Shown here piece by piece: positions 1 to 4,790 of a stretch of DNA of 7,678 bases. The translations under genes were made by a program, and so were the position numbers. The stretch's first letter is position 1. Each line of letters begins with the position of its first letter. The notes below the pieces were generated by a model. It did no database searches. It was not told the DNA's origin and saw only the letters and a list, made by a program, of their open reading frames with translations. Source of the DNA: Alphaproteobacteria bacterium (lineage in GTDB: Bacteria > Pseudomonadota > Alphaproteobacteria > Micavibrionales > Micavibrionaceae); contig JAGRJZ010000201.1 in NCBI GenBank assembly GCA_020442505.1, positions 1-7,678 of the forward strand, given 5' to 3'.

Positions 1-1188
1 ATATTGCCGCAGATATTGATCGTCGCTCGTGATCTTGATGTTCGTTCCCGCGCGCCATGTCTGGTTAATGTCCCACCGGCCGTTCGCAAAAAGGTGCCCG
101 CGAAACTCTTCGTCTTGCGGCACATCCCGCCCGGCGATGCTGTCGGTCCGCGAGGAATAGGTCGCGCTGCCGTCCAGTCTGATCTCCGCGTCCGTGAAGC
201 GGTGCCGATATTCGGCCAGAGCGACCGGTGCCTTTTCCGTGGCCAGCATCGCCCCCACGGTCAAATCCCTGTTCGGCGCGATATCCCAGTAATAGCGCGG
301 CGTGACGACCGTTCCCAGCTCGCTGTCGAAATTCAGGCCGGGGGTCAGAAACCCGCTTTTGCGCTTGATCTGGCCGTCCGGATGGGCCAGATAGGGCGTA
401 TAAAGCACGGGAATGCCGAAGAGCTCGAATTTCGCGTTTTTATAGCGAATCTGGTTGCGTTCCCGGTCATAGGTAACCTCGTCGGCCTTCAGGCACCAGC
501 CAGGCGTTTCGCCCTCCTCCTGGCAATCGCAGGGGGTGTAGGATGCCGTCTGCATCACGATCGGGCCGTCCGGACGGGTTCGTTCCCCCGTCAGGGCCGT
601 AAAGCGTCCCCCTTCCGCCAGCCGGGTTTCCAGTGTTTTGACGAAACCGGTGCGCATTTTGTCGGTCAGTTCCACTTCCTCGGCGAAATGGACGTCGCCG
701 CTCGGCTCGTTCAGAACGACATGGCCGCGCGCGACGACGGTGTCCGTTTCCAGATTATAGCTGACTTCGTCCGCACGCAGAATGCGGCCCGCCTGAATCA
801 GCTCCACATGGCCGCTGGCGGTGATGGTGCGAGTCGCCTCGTCGTGGGTCAGACTGTCCGCGGCAAGATCAACCGGCGCGGCATCGTCGCTCGTCGAGAG
901 CGGGGCAGGAGCAGGAGATACTTGCGGGATAACGGGGATTTGCGGCGCTGGAGCCGGATCTGGACCATCCACACCGCCGTGATCACCGGGCGCGATAAGA
1001 CCTAGGCTCTCGCTGCTGACGGTTCCCGGGCGGACGGTCCGGCCATAGGCCAGAGCGGCGGGGCGCAGGCCTTCCTGATCGCCGTAGCCGCTGGGTTCGT
1101 AGGCATAGACCGTCCCGGCCCCCGTCAGGAGGCTCAACAATAAGAAAACGAAAGCGACTCGGAGCCGTGAAAGCCAGACAGACATCAT
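1..1188 (-). CDS. lptD: LPS-assembly outer-membrane protein LptD, N-terminal part (runs off left edge)
   Basis: LptD is the outer-membrane beta-barrel that, with the lipoprotein LptE, inserts lipopolysaccharide into the outer leaflet. The 396 visible residues read without interruption to the window edge. Residues 1-29 look like a Sec signal peptide: basic Arg8/Arg10, a hydrophobic core at 11-24, and a probable cut after VYA at 27-29. A Pro/Ala-rich linker spans about 75-98. An OstA/LptA-like beta-jellyroll domain follows at about 106-215, with repeats such as ITASGHVEL and VVARGHVVL. The LptD barrel onset comes next, with FGIPVLYTPYLAHPDGQIKR near 257-276 and KSGFLTPG. Cys220, Cys222 and Cys232 lie between the two parts and could take part in disulfides. 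The family is usually 700-800 residues, so about half is outside the window. Two tandem ATGs (1188 and 1185) are possible starts and neither has a clear Shine-Dalgarno. The gene begins 41 bases after the rhlE-like stop, so co-transcription is likely. The product is well supported; the exact start is less so. Confidence 0.95.
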   Translation of the reverse strand, partial: MMSVWLSRLRVAFVFLLLSLLTGAGTVYAYEPSGYGDQEGLRPAALAYGRTVRPGTVSSESLGLIAPGDHGGVDGPDPAPAPQIPVIPQVSPAPAPLSTSDDAAPVDLAADSLTHDEATRTITASGHVELIQAGRILRADEVSYNLETDTVVARGHVVLNEPSGDVHFAEEVELTDKMRTGFVKTLETRLAEGGRFTALTGERTRPDGPIVMQTASYTPCDCQEEGETPGWCLKADEVTYDRERNQIRYKNAKFELFGIPVLYTPYLAHPDGQIKRKSGFLTPGLNFDSELGTVVTPRYYWDIAPNRDLTVGAMLATEKAPVALAEYRHRFTDAEIRLDGSATYSSRTDSIAGRDVPQDEEFRGHLFANGRWDINQTWRAGTNIKITSDDQYLRQY

Positions 1189-1229
1189 GCGGGAAATTCT
1201 GGCGGGCGCGTTCTGACAAGTCAAGAGGC

Positions 1230-2507
1230 TCAGCGCCTCAAAAACGCGGGAACGTCGTCCCCGAAACCGAGGACCTCTTCGTCGCTCGTCTCGCGCTCGC
1301 GGGGAGTCGTCCGACGGGGGGCCTGTCGCTCCTGTCTCTCCGGGCGCGGCCTTGAGTCCTGCGGACGCCTTTCCCGGGCGTCGGAGACGGTCTCGACCGG
1401 AATCGTTTTTTTGATCAGCTTTTCAATAAGATCGACGTATTTTCTGTCGTCGTCCGTAAAGAGAGTCCAGGCGCGTCCCTTCATGCCTGCGCGGCCGGTG
1501 CGGCCGATTCTGTGGACGTAATCGTCGGCATGGGTCGGCACATCGTAGTTGAACACGTGCGAGACCGCCGAAACGTCGAGCCCCCGTGCCGCCACGTCGG
1601 AGCACACAAGCAAGACGACCCCGCCATCCTTGAAGTCTTGCAGGGTCTTCGTCCGGACCGGTTGGGCCATGTCTCCGTGCAAGCCTGCAGCGGCGTGGCC
1701 TTGCTTTTTCAACCACGTCGCGAGCATATCCACGTCCCGTTTCCGGTTGCAGAAGATAAAGGCGTTTTTGACGTCTTCCCGCTCGATCAAGCTGTTGAGT
1801 GTTTCATTCTTTCTTCTGGGCGGGACGCTTACAAGAAATTGTTCGACCGTCTCCGCAGGCGAGGCCGGCGGCGCGACGGACACGCTTTTCGGATTGGACA
1901 GAAACCGATCGGCCAGTTTCTTGATCTCCGGCGGCATAGTCGCGGAAAACAAGAGGGTCTGGCGAATCGCAGGGACCAGCGAGACGATTTTCTCGATATC
2001 CGGGATAAAGCCCATATCCAGCATCCGGTCGGCTTCGTCGATCACGAGAATCTTGATGTCCCCCAGAAGAAGCGCTCCGCGTTCGAACAAATCCAGCAGG
2101 CGTCCGGGGGTCGCGATCAAGACGTCGACGCCCCGATCCAGCAGTTTCATCTGCTCGCCCATGGACTCTCCGCCGACCAGAAGCGCCTTGGTCAGTTTAT
2201 GATACTTCCCGTAGGTATCGAAGTTCTCCGCTACCTGCGCGGCCAGCTCCCGCGTTGGGGCGAGAACCAGAGAGCGTGGCATGCGGGCCTTCGCCCGGCC
2301 GTCATGGAGGATCTCGATCATCGGCAGGGTAAAGCTCGCGGTCTTGCCCGTTCCGGTTTGCGCAAGGCCAACAACGTCTCGCGTCATCAAAATGGCCGGA
2401 ATGGCTTTTTCCTGAATCGGCGTCGGCTGCGTATAGCCGCATTCGTGAATCGCCTTCAGGGTTTGCGGGCTCAAGCCCAGATCATCAAACAACATAGGGG
2501 TCTTCAT
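1230..2507 (-). CDS. rhlE: DEAD-box ATP-dependent RNA helicase, RhlE-like
   Basis: This is a cytoplasmic ATP-dependent RNA helicase of the kind involved in ribosome assembly, RNA decay or cold adaptation. With ATG 2507 as start it has 425 residues and all family motifs: Q motif with Gln32 in TPIQ, motif I AQTGTGKT (49-56), Ia PTRELA (84-89), Ib TPGR (133-136), motif II DEAD (157-160), motif III SAT (188-190), motif V ARGLD (307-311) and motif VI HRIGRTGR (332-339). The tail from about 375 is Arg/Pro/Glu-rich and probably disordered. It ends in GFGDDVPAFLRR, a short acidic-hydrophobic end I associate with alphaproteobacterial RhlE proteins. The reading frame extends to a TTG at 2534, but ATG 2507 has AAGG just upstream. 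ATG 2495 (MLFDDLGL) is the other plausible start and fits where family homology begins. The gene precedes lptD on the same strand and is divergent from the YgjP-like gene. The subgroup name is less certain than the helicase assignment. Confidence 0.93.
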   Translation of the reverse strand: MKTPMLFDDLGLSPQTLKAIHECGYTQPTPIQEKAIPAILMTRDVVGLAQTGTGKTASFTLPMIEILHDGRAKARMPRSLVLAPTRELAAQVAENFDTYGKYHKLTKALLVGGESMGEQMKLLDRGVDVLIATPGRLLDLFERGALLLGDIKILVIDEADRMLDMGFIPDIEKIVSLVPAIRQTLLFSATMPPEIKKLADRFLSNPKSVSVAPPASPAETVEQFLVSVPPRRKNETLNSLIEREDVKNAFIFCNRKRDVDMLATWLKKQGHAAAGLHGDMAQPVRTKTLQDFKDGGVVLLVCSDVAARGLDVSAVSHVFNYDVPTHADDYVHRIGRTGRAGMKGRAWTLFTDDDRKYVDLIEKLIKKTIPVETVSDARERRPQDSRPRPERQERQAPRRTTPRERETSDEEVLGFGDDVPAFLRR

Positions 2508-2539
2508 AGCCTTAAGCGCCTCAAAACGCAACAAATCTT

Positions 2540-2569
2540 TTGTTTCCGGAACGGATTAGCGGTTAATAT
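2540..2569 (+). promoter_or_regulatory. Candidate sigma70-type promoter for the YgjP-like gene
   Basis: TTGTTT (2540-2545) and TAATAT (2564-2569) are separated by 18 bases and resemble -35 and -10 boxes. The predicted transcription start, seven bases after the -10, falls on the A of the ATG at 2576. The region is the 68-base divergent gap between the helicase gene and this gene. Assigned by consensus only. Confidence 0.4.
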
Positions 2570-2575
2570 GTTTCC

Positions 2576-3310
2576 ATGTTCGCCCGAAAGACGGAATCCG
2601 ACATTCTCGCTCTCTCCCCGTATCTCGAGATCCGGCGCAGCGCGCGTGCCCGGCGATTGGCGTTGCGCGTGGACGCGCCGGGGCGCAAGGTCCGTCTGGT
2701 CATCCCCGCGCGCATGCCTTTGTACAAGGCCTATGACTTCGCCGAAAAGCACAGGGAATGGATCGAAGACAAAATCCAGGACGTTCCGCCGCCCGTACCC
2801 TTCGCAGCCGGGACCGTTCTGCCGATTTTGGGAAGGCCGTTAAAAATTGACGTGCAAAAAGCCGCAATGATCTCCAAAATAACGCTCACCGATACAGCTC
2901 TTCTCGTTCCGCCCGGCCGGGCATCGATCGAAACCCGTATCCGGCGGTTTTTGGGGGAAGAAGCCCGCCGAACCCTGACCGCGCTGGCGCAGGAAAAGGC
3001 CGCGGCCATCGGGAAACCGCTCAAATCCGTGCAAATCCGGGACACCAAAAGCCGCTGGGGCAGTTGCAGCGCGGACGGGCGGGTGTGTTTTTCCTGGCGG
3101 CTGATCTTCGCGCCGTGGGAAAGCCTGGACTACGTCGTCGCGCATGAAGTCGCGCACCTCGTCCATATGAACCACGGCCCGAAATTCTGGGCCTTATGCG
3201 CGGAATTGTCGACGGACTACGCAAAAGGGAAACAGTGGATTAAGGCGCACGGCGCAGACCTGTTGCGGTACGGGGAAAAATCCCCCGCCCCGGCGGGGTC
3301 CGTTTATTAA
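2576..3310 (+). CDS. YgjP-like (DUF45/UPF0758-type M48 relative) zinc metalloprotease-like protein
   Basis: The 244-residue protein belongs to the YgjP/DUF45 family of predicted metal-dependent hydrolases, related to the M48 and WLM zinc peptidases; the physiological substrate is not established. The signature is at the C-terminal side: TKSRWGSCS with Trp161, then the zinc site HEVAH with His190, Glu191 and His194, and a third probable ligand His200 in MNHGPKFW. The N-terminal part carries the family's strand-rich segment (RSARARRLALRV, LEIRR) and a Trp-containing helix near EHREWI-like residues 58-63. There is no signal peptide or membrane segment, so it should be cytoplasmic. Length matches the family's usual 230-250 residues. 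The start at 2576 has no Shine-Dalgarno, and a promoter-like pair upstream would make the transcript leaderless. The last dozen residues (GEKSPAPAGSVY) overlap a terminator hairpin of the facing gene. The family call is firm; the function is predicted only. Confidence 0.9.
   Translation: MFARKTESDILALSPYLEIRRSARARRLALRVDAPGRKVRLVIPARMPLYKAYDFAEKHREWIEDKIQDVPPPVPFAAGTVLPILGRPLKIDVQKAAMISKITLTDTALLVPPGRASIETRIRRFLGEEARRTLTALAQEKAAAIGKPLKSVQIRDTKSRWGSCSADGRVCFSWRLIFAPWESLDYVVAHEVAHLVHMNHGPKFWALCAELSTDYAKGKQWIKAHGADLLRYGEKSPAPAGSVY
3276..3298 (-). terminator. Intrinsic terminator of the unknown gene, embedded in the facing gene
   Basis: Read on the minus strand, a 6-bp all-GC stem (CCCCGC with GCGGGG, arms 3293-3298 and 3283-3288, 4-base loop) is followed after two or three bases by ATTTTT (3276-3281). 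It starts 8 bases after the TAA of the 3307-4083 gene. On the plus strand the hairpin is preceded by A5 and followed only by a loose GTTTATT, so termination of the YgjP-like gene is weaker evidence. Confidence 0.7.
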
Positions 3311-4083
3311 TTCAGGCGTCTCGGCGCCATAGCGCCAGGAGTTCCCGCTGGGGCTGCGTTCAGGAACTCTCTTAAGGGCTGCCCCGATTCTCCTTCTTCG
3401 TGTCGCCATTGCGCCGCGATCGTCTGCACGCTTTGGGTACGGGCTTCCTGTTCTTCCGCAAGCAAGGTGCTTGCGTTTTGTCGCATTTTGTTCGCTGCCT
3501 CACTTAAGTCGTCATCGCCTATATCTTCAAAATAAATATCAATCTGCTGCAGAAGCTTAGGAATGTCTCCAGGTTCTGTTTTATCGTTGACCCTTTTATC
3601 CAATTCCTCCATGACCGGCTCATTTCCGCCCTTACGCAACGCCTTAACGATGTCGGCCGTCGTGACGGGATGAACCTGCGTCTCGGCCATCGTGGCGAGG
3701 TAGTCGGGTGCGATCCGGTCACGAAGTATGAGGGCCATCTCGCGAGTAAAGGACCCGGCGCTTTGGCTTTGTTGTCGATAGGCCATCCGGGTTAAGGCAT
3801 GCCCGATATCCGTGGGCGTGCCCCCGCTGGTAAATTGGGAGAGGATGTTCTGCAGAGGCCCACCTGTCTCCATAAAGTCTCTTTTAAAGCCGGCTAGCTC
3901 TGTACCTTGGTCTGCGCCGCCCATCCCTTCCTGTCCTTCCGGCGGGGCAAATTTGGGGTCCCATTCTTGATGGTTGACAGCGCTGACGAGAGTTGCCTGG
4001 ATTTCATTGGGCGGTATGAGTTGTTCGGCTTTTACGGGATTTGCGGCTGCTCCAGTGAATTGATCTCGAATTATCGGTTGCAC
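3307..4083 (-). CDS. Uncharacterised acidic soluble protein, 258 residues
   Basis: I do not recognise this protein. It has no signal peptide, no membrane segment and no cysteine. It is rich in Gln, Glu, Asp and Ala. The first 75 residues look flexible (PPEGQEGMGGADQG), while the rest looks helical, including DYLATMAETQVHPVTTADIVKALRK and a Glu/Gln-rich segment near SEAANKMRQNASTLLAEEQEAR. The C-terminus is again Ala/Pro/Gly-rich. The open frame extends to a TTG at 4104, but the GTG at 4083 is preceded at 5 bases by a strong GAGGAGG, so GTG is chosen. Independent signs that it is a real gene are that ribosome site, an AT-rich upstream region, and a hairpin-plus-T-run terminator just after the stop. 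Codon use is more AT-leaning than its neighbours. It converges on the YgjP-like gene with a 4-base stop overlap (3307-3310). Function unknown; a lineage-specific protein is possible. Confidence 0.8.
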   Translation of the reverse strand: MQPIIRDQFTGAAANPVKAEQLIPPNEIQATLVSAVNHQEWDPKFAPPEGQEGMGGADQGTELAGFKRDFMETGGPLQNILSQFTSGGTPTDIGHALTRMAYRQQSQSAGSFTREMALILRDRIAPDYLATMAETQVHPVTTADIVKALRKGGNEPVMEELDKRVNDKTEPGDIPKLLQQIDIYFEDIGDDDLSEAANKMRQNASTLLAEEQEARTQSVQTIAAQWRHEEGESGQPLREFLNAAPAGTPGAMAPRRLN

Positions 4084-4085
4084 GC

Positions 4086-4124
4086 GAACCTCCTCATTGT
4101 TCAAACAAAGTAACGATGAGGTTC
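4086..4124 (-). promoter_or_regulatory. Shine-Dalgarno GAGGAGG with a hairpin that could mask it
   Basis: In the minus-strand transcript, GAACCTCAT (4124-4116) can pair with ATGAGGAGGTTC (4097-4086). There are 7 contiguous base pairs (GAACCTC with GAGGTTC) plus AT/AT beyond a 3-base bulge, with an 18-base loop. The 3' arm contains the Shine-Dalgarno GAGGAGG (4095-4089) of the unknown gene. An alternative register pairs CCTCAT with ATGAGG. The fold would lower ribosome access; whether it is regulated is inference. Confidence 0.5.
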
Positions 4125-4136
4125 ATCCTAATCTAT

Positions 4137-4150
4137 TTTTCTTAAGAAAA
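4137..4150. repeat. 14-bp perfect palindrome in AT-rich upstream region
   Basis: TTTTCTTAAGAAAA is a perfect dyad lying about 55 bases upstream of the unknown gene's GTG, within an AT-rich stretch (4126-4165). It could be an operator or part of a promoter. No convincing -35/-10 pair was found: TAGATT in the minus direction is the best -10 guess, without a good -35. Confidence 0.35.
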
Positions 4151-4171
4151 TATTAAGGAAAATAGTGAGCG

Positions 4172-4183
4172 TCGGCATGCCGA
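4172..4183. repeat. 12-bp perfect palindrome just after the ruvX fragment stop
   Basis: TCGGCATGCCGA follows the TAA of the ruvX remnant by three bases on the minus strand. It could be the stem of an old ruvX terminator, but only a 4-bp stem is possible with a 4-base loop and there is no adjacent T-run (TTTT comes about 11 bases later). Confidence 0.3.
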
Positions 4184-4186
4184 TGT

Positions 4187-4414
4187 TTAGAAATATTCTT
4201 TGAGATACGCGGCCGCCCCTTGCAAGATCATCTGGGCCGCCAGCTTGTCGATCAGGCCGCTATCCTTTGCCCTGCGGCGGGTCTGGCGTTTTTCCACAAA
4301 TTCATCCACAAAGTTCTCCACGGAGGCTGTGGATAAGCGCTCGTCCCACAGGGCGATCCACGGATCCGCGCCGAAGATGGCGGGATGTTTGGTCATCTCG
4401 TCCGCAAAAGCTCT
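4187..4414 (-). pseudogene. ruvX: ruvX/yqgF C-terminal fragment, truncated by IS-associated deletion
   Basis: RuvX (YqgF) is an RNase H-fold nuclease, called a putative Holliday junction resolvase and implicated in 16S rRNA 5'-end maturation. The remaining roughly 76 codons match the C-terminal half: RAFADEMTKHP, then the hallmark ALWDERLST, a basic KRQTRRRAKDSG loop, and the end LIDKLAAQMILQGAAAYL containing the third conserved Asp. Compared with the 138-residue E. coli protein, homology starts at about residue 75, so the N-terminal half with the first catalytic Asp (the DxG strand) is missing. Homology breaks at the TA in CTAG (4413-4416), where transposase sequence begins. A TTG at 4420 is the only possible start; an in-frame TGA lies two codons before it and there is no ribosome site, so expression is unlikely. 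The downstream reading frame is intact, which suggests a recent event. Confidence 0.88.
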
Positions 4415-4416
4415 AG

Positions 4417-4790
4417 GCAAACGTCACAGGCAAACGGGAAAAGAAAACCAATTTGCTGATGGCGCAGCGCGGTAAAGAGTGGCTCGCCCCCTTTGTCTTT
4501 ACCGGATCGTGGACGGCCAGACTGGTGACAAAATGGGTCGAAACCATGCTCATCAAGGCCCTCGGCCAACCCAGTATCGTTATCATAGACAACGCGCCGG
4601 TACGCAATAAAAAACAATTGCGCTCACTGCTTAAAAAACATGGGCGCGTCCTCCTGCCCCTGCCGCCCTCTCCGGACGTCAACCCTATTAAAGAGGCTTT
4701 CGCCTAAAGAGGCTTTCGCCGGCATGAAAAAAAACGAGAAAGACCCTCATCGAAACTTCGCTTGATGAACTCATAATGTCCTATTATTAA
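4417..4790 (+). pseudogene. IS630-family DDE transposase remnant, truncated and frameshifted
   Basis: IS630 transposases are DDE enzymes that cut and join at TA sites. In frame from 4417 the sequence reads VTGKREKKTNLLMAQRG, KEWLAPFVFTGSW, then VIIDNAPVRNKKQL with the second catalytic Asp, and LLPLPPSPDVNPIKEAFA with the region of the catalytic Glu. The N-terminal helix-turn-helix and first Asp are absent. The usual LPPYSPDLNPIE block lacks the Tyr and has KE in place of EK. A 16-bp tandem duplication (4689-4720) introduces a stop at 4705-4707. After it, the natural end TLIETSLDELIMSYY is recoverable in another frame, ending with TAA at 4788-4790. Removing one duplicate and one A from the A8 run at 4727-4734 restores a continuous frame. 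The first in-frame start-like codon is TTG 4453, so no functional protein is expected. Confidence 0.88.
4689..4720 (+). repeat. 16-bp tandem duplication inside the transposase remnant
   Basis: TAAAGAGGCTTTCGCC occurs twice head to tail (4689-4704 and 4705-4720). Because 16 is not a multiple of three, it shifts the frame and places TAA in frame with the transposase. It looks like a replication-slippage duplication after the IS had arrived. Confidence 0.9.

Noticed and set aside
4..1005. 333-residue plus-strand open frame
   Set aside because: Antisense to lptD, which has a signal peptide and clear family motifs.
1225..1244. GAGGC/GCCTC hairpin at the end of the helicase gene as a terminator
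   Set aside because: The 5-bp stem is followed by TTGACTT on the minus strand and by As on the plus strand. The T-run is on the wrong side for either gene, so it does not separate rhlE from lptD.
1233..2527. GCGCCTCAAAA repeated near both ends of the helicase gene
   Set aside because: Only 11 bases, with no target duplication, inverted ends or further similarity; probably chance.
1512..2843. 443-residue plus-strand open frame
   Set aside because: It lies antisense to the well-supported helicase gene, shows no family features, and runs on into the YgjP-like gene in a different frame. It is a shadow of GC-rich coding sequence.
4187..4420. A functional 77-residue gene starting at TTG 4420
   Set aside because: The content is clearly the C-terminal half of RuvX, the first catalytic Asp is missing, there is no ribosome site, and an in-frame TGA precedes the TTG by two codons.
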